Below, piece after piece: positions 1 to 8,196 of a stretch of 39,561 nucleotides of DNA. The stretch covers positions 1 to 39,561 of the forward strand of contig JAPLTN010000091.1 of the NCBI GenBank assembly GCA_026398135.1. Direction: 5' to 3'. How positions within the stretch are numbered: the first letter of the stretch is position 1; every line of letters begins with the position of its first letter. Both the position numbers and the translations under genes were made by a program. The notes beneath the pieces are model-generated. The model worked only from the letters and a program-made list of their open reading frames with translations. It did not search any database and was not told the origin of the DNA. The stretch is from Verrucomicrobiota bacterium. GTDB lineage: Bacteria > Verrucomicrobiota > Verrucomicrobiia > Opitutales > Opitutaceae.

Positions 1-30
1 ACCAACCTTCCGCCTCCGGCTGCTCCCCAC

Positions 31-160
31 CCCGCCTTGCGGCGACGCAGTTGCCTTCGACTGCCCCGCGCTCTCTGTCTGCGCGAGGGATTAGACTTTC
101 ACTTTCTGAGTTCATGGTTTCATGGACGCACTAGGGCGGGGTCGCCGCACCCCGCCGCTC
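31..160. repeat. GC-rich REP-like pair in opposite orientation
   Basis: Positions 137-160 contain a near-perfect hairpin with arms GGCGGGGT and ACCCCGCC around a CGCCGC loop. A related unit sits at 31-48 in the opposite orientation; both share GTCGCCGCA and ACCCCGCC words. Two inverted GC-rich units about 90 bases apart resemble the REPIN arrangement of REP elements. The pair lies exactly where the reading frame of the HrpB-like helicase ends, so it has probably displaced or interrupted the helicase 3' end. No transposase is visible here. The family assignment is inference. Confidence 0.5.
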
Positions 161-1390
161 CGTCTTCACCTCCAGCGCCCCCAAATCCGCCAGCAACAAC
201 TCCGCCCGCTCCAGCGCCTTCGCCTCCGGTTTTTCCAGCCACGGAAACCCCGCCACATCGTCGATCCCGCTCGCCTTCAAGGTCAGCACCACCTCGGCCA
301 GATCCAGCCGCTTCACCTCGGGCAACTCCTGCGCCGCCCGCTGCGCGTGCTCGCGCTCCGTCCACAAACGCACGCAACGCCCCGGTGCCGTGCGCCCCGC
401 CCGCCCCGCCCGCTGGTCCGCGCTCGCCCGCGAGATTTTTTCCACTAGCAGCGTATTGATTCCCCGGTTGGGATCGAATTTCGCCTGCCGAGCCAAACCG
501 GCGTCCACCACGATCGTCACCCCGTCGATGGTCAGCGAGGTCTCGGCCACGTTGGTCGAAACGATGATCTTGCGCGCCGCCGTTCTCGCCACCGCGCGAT
601 CCTGCGCCTCCGGCGGCAGCTCGCCGTGCAGCGGCAGCACCACGCAGCCGTTGAGCGCCCGCTGCTCCGCCAGCGCCTGCACCGTGCGCCCGATCTCATA
701 CGCGCCGGGCAAAAACACCAAAAAATCCCCCTCCGTCTGCCCCGCCACCCGCGCGCACTCCCGCGCCGCCACCTCCCACACCGGCTCGTTCTCGAAACTC
801 ACCGCCTTGGGCAGATACTCGATCGCCACCGGAAAACTCCGCCCCTGCGAGGTCAGGATTTCGCAGGGCGCGAGGTAGGTCCGCAGCACTTCCGCGTCCA
901 GCGTGGCCGACATCACCACGATCTTCAGATCCGGCCGCGTCGTCGCCTGGATTTGCAAGGCCCGCGCCAGCGAGATGTCCCCGTAAAGGTGCCGTTCGTG
1001 AAACTCGTCAAACACCAGCGCCGCCACCCCGCGCAGCCGGGTGTCGAACGACATCTGCCGGAGCAAAATCCCCTCGGTCACGAAGCGGATGCGCGTCGCC
1101 GCCGACACCCGCGATTCCAGCCGGATTTGGTAACCCACCTCCGCTCCCAGCTCGCACCCCACCTCCTCCGCCACCCGCCGCGCCAGCATGCGCGCCGCCA
1201 GGCGACGCGGTTGCAGCACCACCACCTCGCCTTCGGCCAAAAATCCATGCGCGCGCAGCATCTGCGGTATCTGGGTGGATTTGCCCGAACCCGTCGGCGC
1301 CTGCACCACAACCCGCCCCTGCGCGCGCAACGCCGCGACCAGTTGATTTTCGAGTTCGTAGATCGGGAGCTCCCGGGAAAGTGCGGCCAT
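131..1390 (-). CDS. hrpB: HrpB-like DEAH-box ATP-dependent helicase, 3'-truncated
   Basis: Superfamily 2 DEAH-type helicase. Walker A GSGKST is at residues 34-39 and motif II is DEFH at 128-131. A SATLD motif III follows, and QRAGRAGR motif VI lies near residue 335-345. The 419 residues cover only the two RecA-like domains and the beginning of the winged-helix/HA2 part; family members of the HrpB type are about 800 residues. The frame ends in a stop within a GC-rich palindrome at 137-160, and no continuation of the HA2 region (the usual LTPLGRR stretch) is seen in any frame down to position 1. It is therefore a truncated gene, or one interrupted by an insertion that runs past the window edge. 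The start at 1390 fits the family N-terminus. It is divergent from the esterase, with a 51-base spacer for both promoters. Confidence 0.8.
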   Translation of the reverse strand: MAALSRELPIYELENQLVAALRAQGRVVVQAPTGSGKSTQIPQMLRAHGFLAEGEVVVLQPRRLAARMLARRVAEEVGCELGAEVGYQIRLESRVSAATRIRFVTEGILLRQMSFDTRLRGVAALVFDEFHERHLYGDISLARALQIQATTRPDLKIVVMSATLDAEVLRTYLAPCEILTSQGRSFPVAIEYLPKAVSFENEPVWEVAARECARVAGQTEGDFLVFLPGAYEIGRTVQALAEQRALNGCVVLPLHGELPPEAQDRAVARTAARKIIVSTNVAETSLTIDGVTIVVDAGLARQAKFDPNRGINTLLVEKISRASADQRAGRAGRTAPGRCVRLWTEREHAQRAAQELPEVKRLDLAEVVLTLKASGIDDVAGFPWLEKPEAKALERAELLLADLGALEVKTERRGAATPP

Positions 1391-1441
1391 GGGTCTGTTC
1401 TTGTTTTACGCCGCGCCGCGTATGTCCAGCCTGCGTCTCTT

Positions 1442-2359
1442 ATGCTTCGGTCTTTACCTCTCCGCGTTGCCCTCCTGCTTCTTACCATGCTCGGCTTAAG
1501 CGCCTCCCTCCCCGCCGCCCCGCTCCCGCTCTGGCCCGACGCCGCTCCCGGTGCGCTCGGCACGGAAGCCAAGGATATTCCCGACCTTACCGCCTACGCT
1601 CCGCCCGCCGGCCAGGCCAACGGCGCGTCCATGGTCATCCTGCCCGGCGGCGGCTACGGCGGTCTCGCCCCGCACGAAGGCGAAGGCTACGCCCGCTGGC
1701 TCGCCGCCCAGGGCGTCACGTCCTACGTGCTAAAATACCGCCTCGGCTCCGCCGGTTACCGCCACCCCGTTATGCTCAACGATGCCGCCCGCGCCCTGCG
1801 CACCGTGCGCGCCTGGGCCCGCCGCGACGGCCTCGATCCCCAGCGTATCGGCATCATCGGCTCCTCCGCCGGCGGCCACCTCGCCGCCACCCTGCTCACC
1901 CACTTCGACCCCGGCCAGCCCGACGCCACCGACCCCATCGAGCGCGAAAGCTCCCGTCCCGACCTCGGCATCCTTTGCTACCCCGTTATCACCCTCGGAG
2001 AATTCACCCACCAACGTTCCAAAAACAATCTCCTCGGGCCGACACCCGATCCCGCCTTGGTGCAGCTCCTTTCCAACGAACTTCAGGTCACGCCCCAGAC
2101 GCCGCCCTGCTTCCTCTGGCACACCGCCGACGACCCTGCCGTGCCGGTGGAGAATTCCCTGCTCTTCGCCACCGCCCTGCGCCGCGCCCGCGTGCCCTTC
2201 GACCTGCATGTTTACCAACACGGCCCGCACGGCCTCGGCTTGCCGTCCCACAACCCCAAGGCCCCCGCCTGGGACGTCGCCTGCCTGACTTGGCTGCAGG
2301 AGCGGGGTTTCCTCGCCGCCGCCATAGTGAAAAGTGACGGCACCGGACAGCGCCCTTGA
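1442..2359 (+). CDS. Secreted alpha/beta-hydrolase, acetyl-xylan-esterase/BD-FAE-like
   Basis: A 305-residue hydrolase with an N-terminal signal peptide (basic start, hydrophobic core at about residues 8-22, AxA-like end near 26), so probably periplasmic. The oxyanion segment HxGGGY-like (LPGGGYGG) is at 68-74, and the nucleophile elbow GSSAG is at 140-144 with Ser142. The probable Asp is D231 in HTADDPAVP, and His is H263 in HGPHG. This pattern is typical of the dienelactone-hydrolase/acetyl esterase group that removes acetyl groups from plant polysaccharides; the substrate here is not shown by sequence. The ATG at 1442 is chosen because the signal peptide begins there. The longer open frame upstream is only antisense to the helicase. 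Confidence 0.85.
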   Translation: MLRSLPLRVALLLLTMLGLSASLPAAPLPLWPDAAPGALGTEAKDIPDLTAYAPPAGQANGASMVILPGGGYGGLAPHEGEGYARWLAAQGVTSYVLKYRLGSAGYRHPVMLNDAARALRTVRAWARRDGLDPQRIGIIGSSAGGHLAATLLTHFDPGQPDATDPIERESSRPDLGILCYPVITLGEFTHQRSKNNLLGPTPDPALVQLLSNELQVTPQTPPCFLWHTADDPAVPVENSLLFATALRRARVPFDLHVYQHGPHGLGLPSHNPKAPAWDVACLTWLQERGFLAAAIVKSDGTGQRP

Positions 2360-2437
2360 CACCCCCGCGCCACCGCCTTTTCTCGCCGCTCTGATTTGGC
2401 GCTTCCTTGGGAGCGCCGAGCACAGCGCAAGTTAACC

Positions 2438-2512
<75 letters not shown>

Positions 2513-2593
2513 CTTGCAAGCAGTGAGTGCCCCACGAACACTGAGAAGGAGGGGCTGCCTTTCCCGCCCGCCCCCCTTCCCCTTTCCTTCCTC

Positions 2594-4107
2594 ATGTTCG
2601 AACAAGCCTTTAAAAACATCGACGACGTCCTCTGGAAGGACGCCGGCTGCACCAGCGAACTCGATTACACCGAACAGACTTCCTGGCTCCTCTTCCTCAA
2701 ATACCTCGACGCCCTCGAGCACGACAAAGCCACCGAGGCCGCCCTCGACGGCAAGAAATACACCCACATCCTGACCTCCCCTACCGCTGGGAATCGTGGG
2801 CCGCGCCCCGTTCGACAAGCTCACGGCAGGCCAGTGACAACGTGAGCCTGTCGAACGAGCGGTCCCTGAGCCTGTCGAAGGGGATCGACCACAACACCGC
2901 CCTGTCCGGCGATGACCTCATCCAGTTCGTCAACGCCAAGCTCTTCCCCTACCTGCAAGGCTTCAAAGCCAAGGCCTCCGGCCCCAACACCATCGAATAC
3001 AAGATCGGCGAGATCTTCGATGAGATCAAAAACCGCATCCAGAGCGGCTACAACCTGCGCGAAATCATCGACCACATCGATGGGCTCCGCTTCGCCTCCC
3101 AGACCGAGAAGCACGAGCTGTCCCACCTCTACGAGGCCAAGATCAAAAACATGGGCAACGCCGGGCGCAACGGCGGCGAATACTACACCCCGCGCCCGCT
3201 CATCCGCGCCATCGTCGCCGTCACCGCGCCGAGCCTCGGCGAGACCATCTGCGACCCCGCCGTCGGCTCCGCCGGCTTCCTTTGCGAAGCCTTCGATTAC
3301 CTCCGCGCCGCCCATCCCCAGCGCACCACCGCCCAGGACCGCGCCCTGCAGGAGCGCACTTTTTACGGGAAGGAGAAGAAGTCCCTGGCCTACGTCATCG
3401 CGATCATGAACATGATCCTGCACGGCATCGAGGCGCCCAATATCATCCACACCAACACGCTCGCCGAAAACCTCGCCGACGTGCAGGAGAAGGACCGCTT
3501 CCACGTCATCCTCGCCAACCCGCCCTTCGGCGGCAAAGAGCGCAAGGAGGTGCAGCAAAACTTCCCCATCCGCACCGGCGAGACCGCCTTCCTCTTCCTC
3601 CAGCACTTTATCAAAATCCTCAAGGCCGGCGGCCGCGCGGGCGTCGTCATCAAAAACACCTTCCTCTCCAACACCGACAACGCCTCCGTCAGCCTCCGCA
3701 AAAAACTCCTCGAGGAGTGCAACCTTCACACCGTGCTCGACTGCCCCGGCGGCACCTTCATCGGCGCCGGCGTGAAGACCGTCGTGCTCTTTTTCGAGAA
3801 AGGCGCGCCCACCCGCAAAGTCTGGTTCTACCAACTCGACCCCGGCCGCAATATGGGGAAGACCAACCCGCTCAACGACGCCGACCTCGCCGAGTTCATC
3901 GCCCTGCAAAAGACCAAGCCCGACTCGCCCAAATCCTGGTCGGTGGACGTCGCCGCCATCGATCCGACGACCTGCGATCTCTCCGCCAAGAACCCCAACC
4001 GCGTCGAGGAGATCGCGCACCGCAGCCCGCAGGAGATCCTCGACGAGATCGCCAGCCTCGACCAAGAGGCCGCCGAAGTGCTCACTGGTATCCGCGCGCT
4101 GTTATGA
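2594..4107 (+). CDS. hsdM: HsdM, type I DNA adenine methyltransferase subunit, with one-base frameshift
   Basis: Modification subunit that methylates adenine with SAM and joins HsdS and HsdR. The N-terminal helical domain starts at 2594 (MFEQAFKNIDD). Motif I-like DPAVGSAGF is at 3253-3279 and catalytic NPPF at 3517-3528; the C-terminus ends in AEVLTGIRALL. The frame changes near 2778-2781: the codons before it are in one frame, and the family-conserved PYRWESWAAP is read one base over, as if one C of the run is missing. After this the frame is open to the stop at 4107, so a GTG at 2842 could only make a protein lacking the N-terminal domain. Between WESWAAP and DHNTAL lies an in-frame palindromic repeat (2810-2880) not expected in the family. 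It may be a pseudogene, or the frame break may be a sequencing error. Confidence 0.85.
2810..2884. repeat. CTGAGCCTGTCGAAGG-type palindromic repeat inside hsdM
   Basis: Arms at 2810-2825 and 2841-2856 are inverted copies with one mismatch, and a third copy in direct orientation follows at 2864-2880 (CTGAGCCTGTCGAAGG). In the methyltransferase frame this encodes about 25 extra residues rich in Ser and Leu between WESWAAP and DHNTAL, without a stop. The same word occurs twice more in this window, both times inside hsdR. Confidence 0.8.
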
Positions 4108-4772
4108 AAAACCAGGGGAAAAATGAGAAGCATGGGAGTCATGGGAAACCTACCTCCCCTAATTCCCCTATCTCCCATAATTCCCATCCTCCGGCCCCTC
4201 AGCCGCTCGACCCCGAGCGCATCCTCCCCCCGCGCGGCGATTATCAGACGCTCCTCTCCTACCAAAAAGCCGAGGTCGTCTACGACATCACGCACCGCTT
4301 CGCCCACAAATACCTCGGTCGTGGCGACCGCACCGTGGATCAAATGATCCAGTCCGCGCGCTCGGGTAAGCAGAACATCCTTGAGGGCAGCAAAGCCGCT
4401 CAGACCTCCAAGGAAACCGAGATCAAGCTCACCAACGTGGGCCGGGCCAGTCTCGAAGAACTGTTAGCTGACTACCGAGATTACCTGCGCGTGCGCGACC
4501 ACGCCATCTGGGACAAGGATTCCAAAGAGGCCCAGTTCGTGCGCCGCCTTGGCCGCAAGACCCCGCATACCTTTGAGCTTTACCGGGAATTTCTAGAGAC
4601 CCGCCCGCCGGAGGTGATTGCCAATATTGCGATCTGCCTGATTCACCAGACCAACTACCTGCTAGACCAGCAGCTCAAGAGTCTGGAGAAGGATTTTCTC
4701 AACCAAGGAGGCCTCCGCGAGCGGATGTTCCAAGCCCGCCTCGCCCACCGCAATCGCCCGCCGGGCAAATAA
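4104..4772 (+). CDS. Four-helix-bundle suffix-domain protein between hsdM and hsdS
   Basis: 222 residues. About the first 35 are low-complexity, rich in Ser, Pro, His and Asn, and come from a palindromic ATGGGA-type repeat (4132-4187). The rest is a helical protein of the S23/Avd-like four-helix-bundle group. Conserved stretches are YQKAEVVYDIT, GDRTVDQMIQSARSGKQNILEGS and SLEELLADYRDYL, as in the four-helix-bundle suffix family. Relatives include proteins encoded in 23S rRNA intervening sequences and the Avd accessory protein of diversity-generating retroelements; they bind nucleic acid and form oligomers. The ATG overlaps the hsdM stop (ATGA). Role in the restriction locus is unknown. A copy of the hsdM 3' end follows the gene, suggesting it came in as a cassette. 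Confidence 0.8.
   Translation: MKNQGKNEKHGSHGKPTSPNSPISHNSHPPAPQPLDPERILPPRGDYQTLLSYQKAEVVYDITHRFAHKYLGRGDRTVDQMIQSARSGKQNILEGSKAAQTSKETEIKLTNVGRASLEELLADYRDYLRVRDHAIWDKDSKEAQFVRRLGRKTPHTFELYREFLETRPPEVIANIAICLIHQTNYLLDQQLKSLEKDFLNQGGLRERMFQARLAHRNRPPGK
4132..4187. repeat. ATGGGA-type inverted repeat within the four-helix-bundle gene
   Basis: Arms ATGGGAGTCATGGGA (4132-4146) and TCCCATAATTCCCAT (4173-4187) are inverted copies with two mismatches. They are translated in frame as the low-complexity N-terminus of the four-helix-bundle protein. Related TCCCAT-word tracts occur at 4773-4833 and inside hsdR at 10559-10612. Confidence 0.7.
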
Positions 4773-4886
4773 CTCCCATTCCCCCATTCTTCCCATGCTT
4801 CCCCTAAATCCCATCCCACCCATCTGCCGACCCGCCGAGAGCGCCGAAGTGCTGGGCAACCTCAAGGCGCTGTTATGAAGCAGGGG
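4773..4886 (+). repeat. TCCCAT-word tract followed by a duplicated hsdM 3' end
   Basis: 4773-4833 is a run of degenerate CCCAT/TTCCC words. Then 4842-4886 repeats the end of hsdM (4071-4118): both begin CGCCGAAGTGCT and both have GCGCTGTTATGAA, with a diverged middle. In translation the copies end AEVLTGIRALL-stop and AEVLGNLKALL-stop. The second copy also supplies the ATG of hsdS. The copy next to hsdS is probably the ancestral hsdM-hsdS junction; this is inference. Confidence 0.75.
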
Positions 4887-6017
4887 TGGCAGATAAAGAC
4901 GATTGGCGATGTGTGCGACGTGGTAAACGGCGGCACACCCAAGACCGGCGTTCCCGAATACTGGGACGGCAACCATCGTTGGATTACTCCGGCTGAAATG
5001 GGCAAGCGTCTCAGCCCATACGTCAGCGATACCGAGCGAAAGATCACCGACCTGGGTTTGCGCGACAGCTCTGCGCGGATGCTGCCGCCAAACTCCGTGA
5101 TTCTTTCTTCACGCGCCCCGATTGGGCACTTGGTCATCAACACCGAACCGATGGGAACGAACCAAGGCTGCAAAGGCCTAGTTCCACGCAGCCAGGTAGA
5201 CCACAAATTTCTCTATTACTACCTCAGCAGCATTGTTGACCTGCTGAACTCACTCGGAACAGGCGCGACGTTCAAAGAGTTGTCGGGAGGGAAACTCAAA
5301 GAAGTCAGCGTTCCTGCCCCCCCGCTGGCCGAACAGCAGCGGATCGTCGGCCTGCTGGACGAAGCGTTTGAGGGCCTCGCCACCGCCAAAGCCAACGCCG
5401 AAAAGAACCTCCAAAACGCCCGCGCCCTCTTCGAAAGCCACCTCCAATCCGTCTTCACCCAGCGCGGCCCAGGGTGGGTGGAGACCACGCTGGAAAATTG
5501 CTGTGCACAAATTTTTGCTGGCGGCGATGTTCCGAAAGATCGCCTTTCGGATGAGCGGACTCCGAAATTCAGCGTTCCGATTTACTCCAATGGTGAGAAG
5601 AACGATGGCTTGTATGGATTCACGGACGTAGCGCGGGTGACGAAGCCGAGCATCACGGTTTCGGCCCGAGGCACACTAGGCTTTACCGCGATCAGAACCG
5701 AACCCTTCTTGCCCGTAGTGCGCTTGATCGTCCTCGTTCCTGACGAAACCCAAATCACGCTGTCGTTTTTGTATTATGCGGTAGTGGGGATGGATTTCGG
5801 AAATACGGGAACTTCGATACCTCAGTTGACCGTCCCAAATTTCAAGGAGTCGAAGCTCCATATTCCCTCCCTTCCAGAGCAAGAAGCTATCATGGAGAAA
5901 CTCGACACCCTGTCGGAAGAAACCCAACGCCTCGCCCGCCTCTACGAGCAAAAACTCGCCGCGCTGGAGGCCTTGAAGAAGTCGCTCCTGCACCAAGCCT
6001 TCACCGGCCAGCTCTGA
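4875..6017 (+). CDS. hsdS: HsdS, type I specificity subunit
   Basis: 380 residues, full length for the family. Two target-recognition domains (about residues 5-150 and 205-340) are each followed by a helical conserved region (about 150-195, starting PLAEQQRIVGLLDEAF, and 340-375, starting LPEQEAIMEKLDTL). Each TRD reads one half of a bipartite DNA site and the helices set the spacing. The two helical repeats are intact and no internal stop is seen. The ATG lies within a TTATGA junction derived from the duplicated hsdM end, with no strong ribosome site, which suggests translational coupling in the ancestral operon. The recognition sequence cannot be read from the protein. Confidence 0.92.
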   Translation: MKQGWQIKTIGDVCDVVNGGTPKTGVPEYWDGNHRWITPAEMGKRLSPYVSDTERKITDLGLRDSSARMLPPNSVILSSRAPIGHLVINTEPMGTNQGCKGLVPRSQVDHKFLYYYLSSIVDLLNSLGTGATFKELSGGKLKEVSVPAPPLAEQQRIVGLLDEAFEGLATAKANAEKNLQNARALFESHLQSVFTQRGPGWVETTLENCCAQIFAGGDVPKDRLSDERTPKFSVPIYSNGEKNDGLYGFTDVARVTKPSITVSARGTLGFTAIRTEPFLPVVRLIVLVPDETQITLSFLYYAVVGMDFGNTGTSIPQLTVPNFKESKLHIPSLPEQEAIMEKLDTLSEETQRLARLYEQKLAALEALKKSLLHQAFTGQL

Positions 6018-6094
6018 GCCTCACGCAAGCGTCACGTCCTATGGATAATGGCTCGCTATGAGAACGACTTTCGGACTTCTTGCCTAAACCCTGC

Positions 6095-6658
6095 ATGGCC
6101 AACCCGATTCCAGATTTTGATCACAATCTGGTGCTTCCACCGCACTTGGGAGACCCGGTGGATAGCAACCAGCTTTCGCCGTATCGCTGCACCACCGTCG
6201 ATCTATGCCGAAAACTCGGAAAAACGCCGGAACGAAGGGCGATCCTTGATCGATTCCTTGATTTTCGCGACCGGTTGCGTGCCTCTGGCCTCACGAACGG
6301 TTTCCAATGGATCGACGGGAGTTTTCTTGAGGACGTCGAAACCCGTGAGGGTCGAGCGCCCAATGATCTCGACGTCGTAACAGTTTACTGGGGCTACGAT
6401 TTGGCCTTTCAGACCAGTCTCATGACTTCTTTTCCAGAGGTAGCCAACCCGCCACTGGCCAAAGCGAACTACTCACTGGATCACTATCCCTTCGATGCGG
6501 GCCATAGTCCCACCATGACGCTGGAACAAACGAGATACTGGATTCTGCTTTTTTCGCATAATCGCCTGGGGGTTTGGAAAGGTATGCTCCAGATTGACCT
6601 CAACACCCCCGCCGAGGATGGTGTCGCCAGGCAGGAACTCGCAGCCCTGACGCCATGA
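6095..6658 (+). CDS. DUF6932-like nucleotidyltransferase-fold protein
   Basis: 187 residues. The N-terminus has the PDFDHNLVLPPHLG stretch typical of DUF6932 proteins. A polymerase-beta-type nucleotidyltransferase signature follows: GS at 75-76 and DLD at 91-93 (GS-x14-DxD), inside a GFQWIDGSF...PNDLDVVT context. The two Asp residues that would bind metal are present, so it could be catalytic. The gene is followed by an overlapping ATGA start of an unknown 332-residue protein, so the two are made together. ATG 6095 is preferred over the TTG at 6080 because the family start MANPIPDFDH begins there. Target and nucleotide are unknown; a toxin-antitoxin or phage-defence role is inferred only from position inside the hsd operon. 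Confidence 0.7.
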   Translation: MANPIPDFDHNLVLPPHLGDPVDSNQLSPYRCTTVDLCRKLGKTPERRAILDRFLDFRDRLRASGLTNGFQWIDGSFLEDVETREGRAPNDLDVVTVYWGYDLAFQTSLMTSFPEVANPPLAKANYSLDHYPFDAGHSPTMTLEQTRYWILLFSHNRLGVWKGMLQIDLNTPAEDGVARQELAALTP

Positions 6659-7653
6659 CCACCCGCTCCCAACGAGAATTCCTTAAGGTTCAACTGCTCG
6701 ATACCGAGCGGCTGAAGGAAGCTGCGGGCACGCACCCCTTGATGTCGGCCGCGTTTGGATACCGTGAACAAGAGCTGCGTGAAAAAATCGACGCACTTCC
6801 TCTCGGCCATAAGGAAGCGCGCACCGTCCTGTTTTTCTCCGGTGAGCCGGTTAAAGGTTCGCTGGGTATCGATGCCAGCTTTGCCGGACGCGTGCTCGAA
6901 CCGTTCCAAAGCATGGTGATGACCGATTACGCCGACCGCTGGCATGGCGTTGTCGGAAGCCGTGGCCGCCGGTCGGGTGAAGCGGATTCACGCATGCTTC
7001 TCACCAGCCTGCCGCGCGGCTCATTCGGCCTGGAACTTAGCCGAGCACCCGACGACGAGATTTTTGGCGACGAACAACTGGCCGACACTCTCGCCCACGT
7101 CACCCGACTCGTTGAGGCTGCAGCGCGCAGTGACGAAGACTTCGCGGCCGAACTCGACGAAACCGCGCCGCGCGTCATCCAAAAACTCCGGGATTTCCTT
7201 GAGGTCGTCGCCAAGGGTAAGGCCGGACTGCGTTTGGAGAGCGGTGATTTCCGCTGCACGATGAATCCATTGGAGGCGCACAACGCGTTTACTCGCGTCG
7301 CCGGCACCATCACCAAGGAAGAGCCCGTGGAGCTGACCGGTGTGTTTCAGGGCGTCCTTTTGGACTCTTGGCGCTTCGGGTTTTCCACCGAAGAGAGTCA
7401 TAGTGTCGGCGGGAAGATCGACGAAAACCTGACCGAAGAGCAGGTCGTCGCGCTCGGGCGTGAATTTTTTAACGAGCGTTGCCGGGCATCGCTTCTTAAG
7501 ACCACGGTTCTTTTCAAGAACGGTCGCGTGCGGACGACTTACGTTCTGAAAAATCTATCTTCTCTAGCCGAAAATCCACCAAGCGCATCCAGCTTTGGCG
7601 CCAGTCCGAGGAAGATAATTCAGCGACCGGATCAAGAATCTGCGGGAGCATAA
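6655..7653 (+). CDS. Unknown partner of the DUF6932-like protein
   Basis: 332 residues; I do not recognise the family. The central part (about residues 110-135) has a compact LLTSLPRGSFGLEL motif. Residues 140-200 are strongly helical and acidic. The C-terminal third (about 225-310) alternates strands, with ELTGVFQGVLLDSWRFGF and KNGRVRTTYVLKNL, suggesting a beta-barrel-like ending. No signal peptide or membrane segment is seen. It overlaps the upstream nucleotidyltransferase-fold gene by four bases (ATGA), which points to an obligate pair. It contains no HEPN Rx4-6H motif, so this is not a second copy of the HepT/MntA arrangement that follows. Confidence 0.6.
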   Translation: MTTRSQREFLKVQLLDTERLKEAAGTHPLMSAAFGYREQELREKIDALPLGHKEARTVLFFSGEPVKGSLGIDASFAGRVLEPFQSMVMTDYADRWHGVVGSRGRRSGEADSRMLLTSLPRGSFGLELSRAPDDEIFGDEQLADTLAHVTRLVEAAARSDEDFAAELDETAPRVIQKLRDFLEVVAKGKAGLRLESGDFRCTMNPLEAHNAFTRVAGTITKEEPVELTGVFQGVLLDSWRFGFSTEESHSVGGKIDENLTEEQVVALGREFFNERCRASLLKTTVLFKNGRVRTTYVLKNLSSLAENPPSASSFGASPRKIIQRPDQESAGA

Positions 7654-7764
7654 GCCTCTTTGAATGCCCGTTCCTCCTCGAATGGCTCGCAGGCACTCAG
7701 GCCCATCACCCGCGACAGCCGTTTTCTATTTCCCTAGCTCCGAGGTCCCTGCAACTTTTCACGC

Positions 7765-8196
7765 ATGAGCCAGGCCGACATCCGTTGGATTCAACGATTC
7801 CAAAACTACCGCAAGGCCCTCTCCCGCCTGTCGGAGGCGGTGGCGCTGGCGGGGGAGCGTCCGCTTTCCGACTTGGAGCAACAGGGTCTCATCCAAGGCT
7901 TCGAATACACCCACGAATTGGGTTGGAACGTCCTCAAGGATTATTTGGAGCACCAGGGTTTCGTAAACATCATCGGCTCCAAGGGCGCGTCGCGGGAGGC
8001 GTTCAAGAACGCGTTGATCACCGATGGCGAGGCGTGGATGGACATGATCAAGGCGCGCAACGCCACCTCGCACACCTACAAGCCGGAAGTCGCCGACGAG
8101 ATCACCCGGGATGTTCTCGGCCGTTTTTATCCCGCCTTGGTCTCCTTGGAACAGCGTATGGCGGAGTTGGCCAAACAGGAGACCGGCGGACTATGA
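7765..8196 (+). CDS. hepT: HepT-type HEPN toxin (HI0074 family)
   Basis: 143-residue all-helical protein of the nucleotidyltransferase substrate-binding (HI0074) family. The HEPN RNase motif is complete: R98-NATS-H103-T-Y105, i.e. RX4HXY. In studied HepT/MntA pairs this motif gives ribonuclease activity, and the Tyr is blocked by AMP added by MntA. Conserved helices FEYTHELGWNVLKDYL and AFKNALITDGEAWMDMIKARN are present. The gene overlaps mntA by an ATGA junction. It sits in the middle of the hsd operon upstream of hsdR, where it may act as an addiction or back-up defence module; that role is inference. Confidence 0.88.
   Translation: MSQADIRWIQRFQNYRKALSRLSEAVALAGERPLSDLEQQGLIQGFEYTHELGWNVLKDYLEHQGFVNIIGSKGASREAFKNALITDGEAWMDMIKARNATSHTYKPEVADEITRDVLGRFYPALVSLEQRMAELAKQETGGL

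Noticed and set aside
2398-2417. GGCGCT/AGCGCC hairpin before the tRNA as an esterase terminator
   Set aside because: Only six base pairs and no T run; too weak to call.
2821-4065. 414-codon open frame antisense to hsdM
   Set aside because: Low-complexity, Gly/Val/Glu-rich translation with no family features; it mirrors codon bias of hsdM on the other strand.
3282-4103. Upstream extension of the four-helix-bundle frame through hsdM
   Set aside because: Arg/Pro/His-rich shadow of hsdM in another frame; real start is the ATG at 4104 overlapping the hsdM stop.
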